Program-made: the position numbers and the translations under genes
Origin: a virus
Length of the DNA stretch: 64,000 nucleotides
IMG/VR virus record: IMGVR_UViG_3300025093_000013
Span: 48,474 to 112,473 of that record
Direction: 5' to 3' (one strand)
Shown: positions 33,550 through 42,734 of the stretch, piece after piece
Layout: each line of letters starts with the position of its first letter
How positions within the stretch are numbered: position 1 is the first letter of the stretch
The notes under the pieces: generated by a model
Databases searched by the model: none
Told to the model about the DNA's origin: nothing
Seen by the model: the letters and a program-made list of their open reading frames with translations, nothing else

Positions 33550-35396
33550 TGAAAGGGCATGTAGAGATATTCACTGAGGTAAATGGAGAGAAAGTAGTTC
33601 TCCACGAAGACTCCAATTTGATTGTGGATGGAGCAGGGGAGGCTATTGTGGATATGCTCACCTATACCCCAGGCATCGCGCTGTCTAGTAATGAGGAGTC
33701 TACTTCAAATAATGTCGTAGCCGAGAGGGCTCTGGATACTTCTAATTTCATTATCCAAGGCATGACCTTCGGCAAGGGTTTAACTGGATATAAAACTAAC
33801 TTACACACATATAAGAGGCATAATCTTATAGCAAGTGCGAATGACCTCGTAGGAATCACCCCAGGGTATAGAAGCGGTGTCACCATAGAACAACTTCCAG
33901 GGGATCATATATATGATTTCTCTAGTAATGTATTCTTTGCAAGCTCGACTGACGGTGCTAATGGAGGATATTTTGCATTCGGTTCAAATGTATTCGATCA
34001 AGGTTACATCGACTTACTTTCGGGCCTACCTAAAGTTTTTTCCATAGATGTAAAGCTTGATCTTAATAACTCTCCTAATCCTAGAGGGTCAACCGATGAT
34101 GGCCCTCAGTTTGTCCCAGTATCCTTTGATATAAGTAGCGGAGGAGAAAGAAGTTTTTGCACTGCTTTGTTTGCTACTGAATACAGAGCCGTAACTATAG
34201 GAGGCGTTGAATATAAAGCAGGAGACTTAATTTCTTTTTATAATGAAGGTATACGGGGTGGTGCTAGAGCTTATCCTAATGCTTTATTTAAAGACTTGGG
34301 GGCTGGTTGGAAAAGAATCATGTTTGTCATACCAGAGGCGACTACTTATGATTCTACAAAAGATTTTCAAATTAAAGTATTTCCTGTAGGTAGTGTTGAG
34401 TTAGAAAGCACTGATTTAGGAGGAGGATTTAAAAGCATAGTAGGGGGCATGTTGTTTGCTAGACCTTCCTTGAATGTAGGATCTCTTCCAATAAATTATT
34501 TCCTTCCCAAAGAGTCTGTAACTACATCATCTACTGATTTCTCAGCGTTTCAATTTACTCCATCCTCAATAGTTCTAAAAGAAGATGGGTATTACCTTCC
34601 TAATAATACGGGCACAGTAACTAACGCATCTCTTGGATATAATGTCAGCGCGTCTTTACCAGCCATGCCTCATCCAAATGATACTTCTTTAGAGCCTAAT
34701 ACCTCTACAGCATATCAAGACTCCGTGGATGTTAGTGGGCTCTACAATGGGCATAACTTAAACACGCTTCAGTTAGTTGGAAAAACAGTTAAAAAGATAA
34801 CTGATTTCGTTCCTTCTTCTTGGAGTATCGGGGGCTTACAGAGCAACATAGATGACATTGAAATACAGAAGGACTTTAGATGGTTTGGTTGCTTTGCGGA
34901 TGAAGCGAATGACCCTGCTTATCTAGTAAGCTCGATAGATCAGCAAGCGTATGAAAACCCTCTTAGAAATAGAACCTCTTCTGGAGATAGATTTAACAGT
35001 GTCTCTAGCATGGATTATAATGGTTTTCTTAGAGCTTATTACTATAACACTGGAGAGGGCACCGACAACAACTCCAAGTTACTGGTATCATCACTTTCTG
35101 ATTTCTCATCCACGGGTAGAGTTACTTACAGCGTCAAAATAAATAGAACTGATGTGGAGATGGCAAACTACTTCGGTGGCATCTTTGATTTAGGATTGTA
35201 CACAATGGACCCTAACGCTACGAGGGTCAAGAATGGAATAGACTTATCCAGATCTATAGATAAGGATCCTTGGACTGGAGACGATATGGAGTTTAGGTTA
35301 TTCGCTCAAAAATCCATGAACTATGATATTACTCACGGTAACGGATTTAATTCAAAAGATTCTATAACAATAAACTGGACGATTGATTTCATATGA
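33549..35396 (+). CDS. Baseplate/fibre-type protein, paralogue A (615 aa)
   Basis: The first of three adjacent paralogues. It begins MKGHVEIFTEVNGEKVVLHE followed by SNLIVDGAGEAIVDMLTY, and ends SITINWTIDFI; the same opening and closing segments recur in the next two genes. The core is split by a beta-rich insertion (about residues 120-330) containing GGERSFCTALFATEYR and GAGWKRIMFVIPEATTYDS, which looks like a carbohydrate-binding jelly roll. It is co-translated with its neighbours (one- and four-base overlaps). A virion surface role in the baseplate periphery or fibre network is inferred from its position after gp7; no T4 equivalent is recognised. Confidence 0.6.
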   Translation: MKGHVEIFTEVNGEKVVLHEDSNLIVDGAGEAIVDMLTYTPGIALSSNEESTSNNVVAERALDTSNFIIQGMTFGKGLTGYKTNLHTYKRHNLIASANDLVGITPGYRSGVTIEQLPGDHIYDFSSNVFFASSTDGANGGYFAFGSNVFDQGYIDLLSGLPKVFSIDVKLDLNNSPNPRGSTDDGPQFVPVSFDISSGGERSFCTALFATEYRAVTIGGVEYKAGDLISFYNEGIRGGARAYPNALFKDLGAGWKRIMFVIPEATTYDSTKDFQIKVFPVGSVELESTDLGGGFKSIVGGMLFARPSLNVGSLPINYFLPKESVTTSSTDFSAFQFTPSSIVLKEDGYYLPNNTGTVTNASLGYNVSASLPAMPHPNDTSLEPNTSTAYQDSVDVSGLYNGHNLNTLQLVGKTVKKITDFVPSSWSIGGLQSNIDDIEIQKDFRWFGCFADEANDPAYLVSSIDQQAYENPLRNRTSSGDRFNSVSSMDYNGFLRAYYYNTGEGTDNNSKLLVSSLSDFSSTGRVTYSVKINRTDVEMANYFGGIFDLGLYTMDPNATRVKNGIDLSRSIDKDPWTGDDMEFRLFAQKSMNYDITHGNGFNSKDSITINWTIDFI

Positions 35397-38300
35397 AAGG
35401 CTTAGTTACAATAACAAAAGTTTACAGAGACGGCACAAAAGAACCAGTTTGTGTTAAGGATCCTAACATTCTAACTCAAGGGTTTGCTCTTGACATGGCA
35501 AACCTTATGACAGCAGGCGCGAACACTACTACTCAGAACTACAAGTTTGGATACTTTCAACTAGGAACAAGCTCTTACTACTCCGCTCCCGTGGAGCCTG
35601 CTCAACACTGGACGGATGCGTTACCCTACACTACTGTAAGGAATTTCTCAAGGTTGAACAGCCCTTTAGCGACCACCGCAGACTACGGTAGCGAAACCGC
35701 TCTAGAGCTAGTAACGAGAGATTGTATAGTTTACAAAGAAGACTTTGTTCCCCTAAAAGATATTGAGTACACTAAAGAGTCTGAGGTTTTGGGGGTTCTA
35801 AACGAAGATAACTGCTTCCCTCTTCAACTTCCAGGCGATGATGAGAATGGTGTTATTATAAAGATAACACTAGACTATGGAGCCTTGAACGGAAAGTCTC
35901 TGCAAGAGTTTGGTTTGTTTACAAGAAACCCTGAAGCTAATAGATCGGAAGACAATCCTATCCTAACTTGCTACAAGTCTATTCAAACACCTATTGAAAA
36001 GACTGATGAGTTCATGTTGGAGATTGATTGGGCAATTCAGTTTGTAGGAACAAGGAAGTTAACAGAGGATGCTGCTAGGCTAATATCCATGCACCCAGCG
36101 GGCATTAAGAGAAAGGTAACGAATAGAGTAGCAGTTCAAAATGTAGGGTATGTTCAGGAGGGAGATAAGTTTGATGTAACAATAGAAACTCCCATACCTA
36201 CCTCCGAGGATGCTTATCTGTATTACAATGTTCTAAGTGATGGCGTTTATGATTATGATCATTACGCAGTTTCAGGAACTCATTGGGCTATAGTTGATTC
36301 AGACGGTAATCATACTTCCGCTTTTAATTCTCCTTTGTTCTGGCCTAAAGGGACTACGAATACCACCTTTACTGTAAGTGCTCTGGATACGGGAAGGTTC
36401 TACGGGCAGAAGTCTTTGGCATTTGAGCTATCTTCATACACAGGAAAGGACAAGTACATCGATTTTCAGGAATCTTTAGATGGTAATGTGGTTGTTTATC
36501 ACATAAGGTCCTCCCATACTCCTAACTCTTTGGAATTCTTAACAGTTCTTCCTTCTACTCAAACGCACCCAATTCCAGTCAGCGGAACCATATCAACAAA
36601 TGGCCTCCATGCTCCCGTAGAATGTTCTGCATACTTAGATGTCTCTACAAACGCCTCTTTGTATAGATTAGGCCGAAGAGTAGCGGGGGTTACTAGTTAT
36701 TTTGATGGAGTGTTTGATTCTTCACGGACATATCATGCATTTCCTATGGAGGCATCCACTGAGGTATTCGCTTTATCATCTTCAACTGCTGCTGAGTTTA
36801 ATGTGTCCCTCCTAAACACCCCCTCAGGAGAGCCTGTTTACAATCTAAACACTTACTCTCTTGATCCCAGAGGTTATTTCCAAAGGCCAACAACCACAAG
36901 CGGGATAGGCGTTCCCCCTAACATCAATTACCTAGACATAAGTGCCAACAGAGATGATATCAATGTTAAAAGTGGGTTAGGAACTTGGACTCAAGAGAAC
37001 GGCATGTTTACTACTGCTAACCTAGAGGGTTGGCCTGGGGCTAACTTACACTCTGGGTTTGATGTGTACAATACTCAACCTCCTGATGGGGTCTTGATGC
37101 GTCAATTTCAACTTAGTTCGCAGCCCGATGGTATACTTCCTGCAAATTTCTTCTATAGCCCTCAGGAACTATATGTTTGGCCTAGAAATGAAAACAAGTT
37201 GTTCGAGCCCTCATGTGGAAAAAGACGCCCAGGGCAGTATGATTATCTGATGGACGGAACGGGAGAGAGACCTGGGGGAGATTACTACGATCAAGTAGCT
37301 CCTTATGATTCAAGTCTCTCCACTGTCGTATTCTCCACATATATTAAGAAAGTAGATGATATTACAAAGGATCCCGTAAGGACTACTGATGCATCTGTTA
37401 TTAGTAATGAGTTCTTTCAGATGGATGTTGTTGTTAGGGGGTATGTTGGAGTTGGATTCTATGCATCCCAGAAATCTAAAAATGCCCAGTTCCAGTGGAA
37501 CTCTCAGGGCGGCATAGACCCTATTCGCGTCAAGGCTGCTCACGAAGGGGCTTTTAGACTCTCAAACCCAAGCTCCCTTGAAATTCTTTTCACCTCTGCC
37601 ACAGGAGCGAATACTTTCTTGGCTGACAGCGATATTGGACTACAACTCTCTTCCTCACAATATGGAGTTCTAGGAACCATTGAAGGAGAGAGGCAGGACT
37701 TTTTCCTTCCAAACAAGTCTGGGGTCCCAGTATTCACTGGCTCTATTAATGTAACAAGTTCATTACCTTATTCTTTCCCATTTGCTGATCTAACAGGTGC
37801 AGGGCACACAGTCAGTGCGGTAAACGGAAGCCTTCATTTAAGTAGTGTAGATCCTCCTCAAGTTAATCAAGGTCCTTTTGGATTTACTTCAAAAGGCATA
37901 GGAGAGAGGTACGACTGTGGAGTGTTCTCTGGGACCAATAACGGAGACACTAACGCATCTAAGGATATGGCTGCCTACGGGTATACTGATCCCTTATGCA
38001 AGGATGGTTGGTATAGAGTTTGGGTGGCTGCTGATGTTCCTGAGGACTTTTACGAAACATCAATATTTGCAGAAGCAAGCCCAGAGGTATCGGGCGCTTT
38101 CCACGAAAGAAACATATTCCCCTCAAGTGCGGGTCTGAGAGATGCTACGGGTTGGCTTGTAGGCGTTGATCCCCCTAATTACAGAGAGGGAGATACAGGA
38201 AACAAAGGAAACTTCTATCAGGTCCCCACGGTGGCCTCTGGGTGTCTAATCGCTTGGAACCAGTTTGAAAGATATCCTAAAACAGGAGCTTTCCATAAAG

Positions 38301-38422
38301 GACATTCTAGTGGGTACATGCCTAGACCCTATCAATCTAGACCTTTCTCATTCTTTACTCCTAGATTTAACGCATTCACTGATGATACGGGAACTTCTTC
38401 GGTTACCCTGACAATAACCTGA
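35393..38422 (+). CDS. Baseplate/fibre-type protein, paralogue B (1009 aa)
   Basis: Residues 1-225 are the paralogue core (MKGLVTITKVYRDGTKEPV; NYKFGYFQLGTSSYY; SLQEFGLFTRNPEANRSEDN; FMLEIDWAIQFVG), close to the whole of paralogue C. After that come about 780 extra residues: several Ig-like or beta-sandwich stretches, then a C-terminal carbohydrate-binding-like domain with YVGVGFYASQKSKNAQFQW and DGWYRVWVAADVPE, similar in style to the insertion of paralogue A. The design suggests a baseplate anchor with a glycan-binding arm. It starts within the stop of paralogue A (ATGA). Confidence 0.6.
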   Translation: MKGLVTITKVYRDGTKEPVCVKDPNILTQGFALDMANLMTAGANTTTQNYKFGYFQLGTSSYYSAPVEPAQHWTDALPYTTVRNFSRLNSPLATTADYGSETALELVTRDCIVYKEDFVPLKDIEYTKESEVLGVLNEDNCFPLQLPGDDENGVIIKITLDYGALNGKSLQEFGLFTRNPEANRSEDNPILTCYKSIQTPIEKTDEFMLEIDWAIQFVGTRKLTEDAARLISMHPAGIKRKVTNRVAVQNVGYVQEGDKFDVTIETPIPTSEDAYLYYNVLSDGVYDYDHYAVSGTHWAIVDSDGNHTSAFNSPLFWPKGTTNTTFTVSALDTGRFYGQKSLAFELSSYTGKDKYIDFQESLDGNVVVYHIRSSHTPNSLEFLTVLPSTQTHPIPVSGTISTNGLHAPVECSAYLDVSTNASLYRLGRRVAGVTSYFDGVFDSSRTYHAFPMEASTEVFALSSSTAAEFNVSLLNTPSGEPVYNLNTYSLDPRGYFQRPTTTSGIGVPPNINYLDISANRDDINVKSGLGTWTQENGMFTTANLEGWPGANLHSGFDVYNTQPPDGVLMRQFQLSSQPDGILPANFFYSPQELYVWPRNENKLFEPSCGKRRPGQYDYLMDGTGERPGGDYYDQVAPYDSSLSTVVFSTYIKKVDDITKDPVRTTDASVISNEFFQMDVVVRGYVGVGFYASQKSKNAQFQWNSQGGIDPIRVKAAHEGAFRLSNPSSLEILFTSATGANTFLADSDIGLQLSSSQYGVLGTIEGERQDFFLPNKSGVPVFTGSINVTSSLPYSFPFADLTGAGHTVSAVNGSLHLSSVDPPQVNQGPFGFTSKGIGERYDCGVFSGTNNGDTNASKDMAAYGYTDPLCKDGWYRVWVAADVPEDFYETSIFAEASPEVSGAFHERNIFPSSAGLRDATGWLVGVDPPNYREGDTGNKGNFYQVPTVASGCLIAWNQFERYPKTGAFHKGHSSGYMPRPYQSRPFSFFTPRFNAFTDDTGTSSVTLTIT

Positions 38423-38448
38423 TGCAAATAATGGATTATTCTATCACA

Positions 38449-38455
38449 TATAATA
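38449..38455 (+). promoter_or_regulatory. TATAATA element inside the baseplate block
   Basis: CATATAATAAATAT lies in the only sizeable gap (51 bases) in the 16-49 kb block. Predicted start is near 38461, giving a leader of about 13 bases with GAGAGG before ATG 38474. It would allow separate expression of the downstream fibre-like genes. Confidence 0.45.
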
Positions 38456-38473
38456 AATATATGAGAGGCTGTT

Positions 38474-39094
38474 ATGAGTTCAGTAAAGTTTAACCCTAAA
38501 GGACACCTTGAGATTTGGAAGGTCTACGAGGATGGATCTAAGGACCTACACTGGTCTGAGCAAAATGTAATCACCTCTGGTATGGGTGTTGGGCTTGCAA
38601 GTCTTTTTGCTGCCTCGGGGTCCTCTAACATAAAAGATTATCAAATAGGTTACTTTCAGGTTGGGGTCAGTGGAGATATCAATAACTATGGAAGTTCTTC
38701 CTATGAGTTATCCTCTCCCTTGGAGTCTGCTACCAACTACGGTGTTCTTTTATCTCCCGATGGTGAACGAGATAGTTCCTCAATAGCTTTTACAGATGTT
38801 GTGGATCTGAATCCTCTAAAGAACGGGGTAGTCGTGGCTGGCACGGAGCCCTTCGTTAGAATTAGATACAGCAACATACATAGAATATCCAAGAACTCGG
38901 TCAGATTTACTTTAGTCATGGCACCTAGATCAGGTGTTGCTGTGACTCAACCCCTAAATGAAGTAGGTCTTTTCATGAGAAATCCTCTGGGTAACTCTGA
39001 GGACAACCCTATCCTAGTGGCCTACAGACCTTTCACAGCAATCAAAAAGACATCAGCCTTCACTCTAGTCTTCCTCTGGACAATCCAATTCTGA
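38474..39094 (+). CDS. Baseplate/fibre-type protein, paralogue C (206 aa, minimal form)
   Basis: This is the core domain without insertions: KGHLEIWKVYEDGSKDLHW, NVITSGMGVGLASLFA, YQIGYFQVGVSGDIN, LNEVGLFMRNPLGNSEDNP and a final FTLVFLWTIQF. Each of these lines up with paralogues A and B, so the three genes arose by duplication. It has GAGAGG before the ATG and its own promoter-like element. It is probably a small baseplate-rim subunit. The function is unknown. Confidence 0.6.
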   Translation: MSSVKFNPKGHLEIWKVYEDGSKDLHWSEQNVITSGMGVGLASLFAASGSSNIKDYQIGYFQVGVSGDINNYGSSSYELSSPLESATNYGVLLSPDGERDSSSIAFTDVVDLNPLKNGVVVAGTEPFVRIRYSNIHRISKNSVRFTLVMAPRSGVAVTQPLNEVGLFMRNPLGNSEDNPILVAYRPFTAIKKTSAFTLVFLWTIQF

Positions 39095-39095
39095 T

Positions 39096-42000
39096 ATGGC
39101 ATTTATACCCGCAGACCTTTACACAGCAAGCGCAGGAGTTGAGCTTTACAACTACTGGAACCCTTTTGTAACCAAGCACGATGCAAGCTCTTTCTACAAT
39201 TGGGAGGAGGATAACCTTCCACTTTATGATGTTGAGGAGAGAACTGATTTCCTTTGGGAGCGATTAGGTTTCCCAGCTTCCTCCATCCCAGGAATGGCTT
39301 TATGTGTATCTTCATCCTCACCAACTGGTAACAATAATGTCTTTACTTCATTATCAGCGGCAGTGGATGCGCTCCCTGAAGTAATTAGAATGCCTACTCT
39401 CATTGAGGTAGCCGTTAGCGGTGATTTAGGGACCCTTGAGTTAAAGAACATTAAGTGCGTAGGGGATGGTAAGCTTGAGATTATTAACAGGGTTTTCTCA
39501 CCTATAACTAGAGGCCAAGCCACCGTCACTGCTATTGGATCCACTGCAACGAGAAAAGCAATTACATCTGTAATTGCGGGCGATATGTTCGATACTATTG
39601 CTGCTACCTCCGCATTGTCAGTTTCTCAAAACACTTCGGATCTTTTCGGAAATGGGTCGATTGCCTACAACGGTGCGTCCTTTGTAATTCAATCTAACGA
39701 GTCTGGGGGTGGTGATTTCAGACCAGATCAGCTTTCCGTAAACTTCCATGCGGGTGGCACTCAAACTTTCCTAGATAACTCAACTAGCACAGTTTTAGTA
39801 GGAGACATCGCCTCTGACCCAGCTAACAGTGATATTAATGACAGTGCGTCATCACTAGACTATTCTAAAACAGGAGGAGGAGCTACCCTTCAAAGAACCG
39901 AAGTTGGAACTTTTGTTGTAGGTGCTAACGCTGTTGGAATGTTTACCAATAACACTCTTAGAAGTGTTAAGGTTTACAACTGCGATGGTCCAATTTACAT
40001 TAGAGGCTTCGCTGTTCAGGGCGCAACAGGTCTTGGTCCTACTCCAACTTATTACGAAGACTACGGAATGTCCATCAAGAACTGTAACGACATAGTTATT
40101 GAGAACTGTGGCGTTACAAGATCTAAAGTAGGCGGTCTATATGTCTCCAACTCTGATGTTACTCTAAACCGTAGATTCTTCTCTGGAAGAAACTACGATA
40201 CTAACAGAGCAAGCACAACTAATTACGGTGTTAATGCCGTAAACTCCACGATAACTTTATCATCTGACTCATACTCAAACGGGTTAGATGCGGTTTATGT
40301 CGCTTACCAGCATGACTACGGAGTTTACTTACAGAACTCTAGACTAGTTGGAGGTGGAAACACAGTTTCTACAGCCAGGGCATCCTTAAAAGCTTGCTAT
40401 AACGCGGAGGCTGGCATTAAACTAGTTAACTCCGTTATGGACCTTGATTGTGATGTCGATGTTTACTCAAATAAGATTGGTCTGGAAGGAGTCGATTCAG
40501 AAATCACTCTAGATGGGTTTGTTTGTCAGTACAATGATTACAAAGGTGTTGTTGCTGACAACTGTAAGATAGCCTACGGTAAGGAAGCTGTCAATACAGC
40601 TACCGCCCTAACCTCTACTTTCGGTGCAGACGGTATAGCTTACAACTACAGAACAGCATATCATGGAAACGGAGTTCACTTAGAGCTTAACAATTCCAGA
40701 TACATCCCTTACCTTACAGAAACTCTTGACACTAGCTGCCCCTTTACTTTGTTTGCACATAACATTGGAATAGATGCACTTTCAGTAAAACCAGCTATTA
40801 ACCTTAACAACTCAAAGGCAAGTCTAGTCCACTCTAGAATATCTTCTGTTGCGGAAGGCGGAACTCACAAGCCTGAGTTTGCCTTGAGCCCTACTGTTCC
40901 TGCATACGGTGCTGCCATCTCTGGAAGAAATAATTCTGAGGTAGAGTTGCTTGGAAGTTATAGGTTAGCCACGGTTATAACTGGTCCAAGTGCTATTACT
41001 AGAAGGGACGCAGGTATCTTTGTGGATAAAAACTCTAGCTGTAGAGTTTCTGGTCCATTCTTCATAGGACAGTATGGAGTAGGTATGTACGCTGCTGGAG
41101 GATCCGAGATAACCTTCTGTCCTCACACTGAAGACTCACAGTATGGATTTGCATCAACCTCTTTTGATCTAACTGGTCAAGTAGGAAACCATACTTCTGT
41201 GGAAGTTCATGCTTACGGCCCTTGTATGGTTGTAGATGAGGACTCCACCATAAACATGAGAGATCTTGGTGATGCTTTCTCCATGTACCCACTAGCTAAT
41301 CAAAGTGACGATTATCCAGCAGGGTATCATGGTGATGTTTCCGCTTATACTCATGCGGGCGGTATGTTCTTCATGCCAAACCCAAATACTGCAACTGTTA
41401 CTGGTGAAGTTCTTCATACCAACAACAGTGCTAAGATTACTTACACCAGCGAGCCCACCGCTAACTTCGCATTCCAATCAAACCAAACCTTAGGTAATGG
41501 AAAGTATAACCGTTACTTAGCCACTGTTGCTAACTTAGGTGCTGATCAGGAGCAGGTATCTAAAGGTGGTGTTTGTGTTCAGGCACTAGGTAACAGTGTT
41601 GTTAATGTAAACAATGTTAGTTTCAATGCTGTCTCTGCTATTGGTGATGGTGCCTACTACGATGCCCTTAACAGCCCAAATCTTTGTAACAACCTAAGAA
41701 TCTGGTCATTTGGAGGAGGTGCTACTCTTAATTGCAACCATGTCGCTGTAAGTGGAACTTACCCATCTCAGGCAGGGTATCACGGTCCAAAAGCTATTTA
41801 CTACAATGAAGATGACCCCGTAGGATATGTTCCTTCTGCATTGCACACCTCTGCTTTCGGACACTATCCTTACGGATATAAGTACAGCTTAAGTACCCTT
41901 AGTGGAGTAGACTTTAGAACAAATAGCTCGCCTAGTGCAGGAGCAGATCCTATCACAGGAAAGCTTCGCAATGAAAACTTCAACCATCTAGAAGCGTCTA

Positions 42001-42734
42001 CCGTCGGTGGTACGAGCCCTTTCTTCAGCGGCCTTTCCGTTCTAGACCAATACGGGGCTGGCATGAATGTATACACGACATTCACAGGTCTAACAGGTAT
42101 CGGAGTTTCGGCAGGAGGAACAGGACAATACCTACCTGAAGCTGTAAGGTACTATCAAGCAAGGTCAGGTCAAACAGGATTCCCTGATGGCCTTCCCTAC
42201 TCAACTTCTATCTCTGCAATACAATCAGGTCCTTACTTCTTTGGAAGGACTTCCCATGAAAATACAGGACCCTTTAGATTATACTTAGAGCCTGATCCCT
42301 TTGCACATAAATTACGGTATACAAACTGCTCTAGCCTCAACGATAACAGATTGTATCAAGTGTATTCTCAAGGCTATCATGCATCGGGGTCAATGTCGGC
42401 TACTGATTTTGATTTATCAACCTGGGGTGGTAGAACAGGGTTTTTATCTAGATTCGGAGGGGCTTACAGGTCACTTCCTACTGGCGGAGCTTTGTATGTA
42501 GGCGTAGAAGATATGGTAAGGACTGAGAACTATAATATTAGGTTAGACGAATCTTCTGCACATGCATTCGCAAACTCAAAACATTGCTCTAATGAATTTG
42601 CAGGAAGACCGAAGATGGTTGATATCTATAGAGGAACACTTGGACAGGGAGGCGCTTTGAATGAAAATGCTAATACCGATTCGGGAGCAGGGTTCAAATC
42701 ACCTCACACATTCGATCTTAGGAGAAACTACTGA
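39096..42734 (+). CDS. Parallel beta-helix virion protein (1212 aa)
   Basis: The N-terminus carries FYNWEEDNLPLYDVEER (residues 33-49), an attachment motif shared with the next gene. From about residue 280 to 680 the protein shows the periodic short strands and Asn/Ser/Gly turns of a right-handed parallel beta-helix (MSIKNCNDIVIENCGVTRSK; GGLYVSNSDVTLN; GVYLQNSRLVGGGNT; AGIKLVNSVMDLDCDVDVY). Such tail spikes often bind or cleave surface polysaccharide; catalytic residues cannot be identified, so enzymatic activity is open. The C-terminal 500 residues are Gly, Tyr and Asn-rich and probably form the trimer tip. It overlaps the next gene by one base. Confidence 0.65.
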   Translation: MAFIPADLYTASAGVELYNYWNPFVTKHDASSFYNWEEDNLPLYDVEERTDFLWERLGFPASSIPGMALCVSSSSPTGNNNVFTSLSAAVDALPEVIRMPTLIEVAVSGDLGTLELKNIKCVGDGKLEIINRVFSPITRGQATVTAIGSTATRKAITSVIAGDMFDTIAATSALSVSQNTSDLFGNGSIAYNGASFVIQSNESGGGDFRPDQLSVNFHAGGTQTFLDNSTSTVLVGDIASDPANSDINDSASSLDYSKTGGGATLQRTEVGTFVVGANAVGMFTNNTLRSVKVYNCDGPIYIRGFAVQGATGLGPTPTYYEDYGMSIKNCNDIVIENCGVTRSKVGGLYVSNSDVTLNRRFFSGRNYDTNRASTTNYGVNAVNSTITLSSDSYSNGLDAVYVAYQHDYGVYLQNSRLVGGGNTVSTARASLKACYNAEAGIKLVNSVMDLDCDVDVYSNKIGLEGVDSEITLDGFVCQYNDYKGVVADNCKIAYGKEAVNTATALTSTFGADGIAYNYRTAYHGNGVHLELNNSRYIPYLTETLDTSCPFTLFAHNIGIDALSVKPAINLNNSKASLVHSRISSVAEGGTHKPEFALSPTVPAYGAAISGRNNSEVELLGSYRLATVITGPSAITRRDAGIFVDKNSSCRVSGPFFIGQYGVGMYAAGGSEITFCPHTEDSQYGFASTSFDLTGQVGNHTSVEVHAYGPCMVVDEDSTINMRDLGDAFSMYPLANQSDDYPAGYHGDVSAYTHAGGMFFMPNPNTATVTGEVLHTNNSAKITYTSEPTANFAFQSNQTLGNGKYNRYLATVANLGADQEQVSKGGVCVQALGNSVVNVNNVSFNAVSAIGDGAYYDALNSPNLCNNLRIWSFGGGATLNCNHVAVSGTYPSQAGYHGPKAIYYNEDDPVGYVPSALHTSAFGHYPYGYKYSLSTLSGVDFRTNSSPSAGADPITGKLRNENFNHLEASTVGGTSPFFSGLSVLDQYGAGMNVYTTFTGLTGIGVSAGGTGQYLPEAVRYYQARSGQTGFPDGLPYSTSISAIQSGPYFFGRTSHENTGPFRLYLEPDPFAHKLRYTNCSSLNDNRLYQVYSQGYHASGSMSATDFDLSTWGGRTGFLSRFGGAYRSLPTGGALYVGVEDMVRTENYNIRLDESSAHAFANSKHCSNEFAGRPKMVDIYRGTLGQGGALNENANTDSGAGFKSPHTFDLRRNY

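Noticed and set aside
38461-38493. Ten-codon ORF starting at ATG 38461
   Set aside because: It falls in the leader of the 206-aa gene and overlaps its start in another frame; too short to support as a gene, though a leader peptide cannot be excluded.
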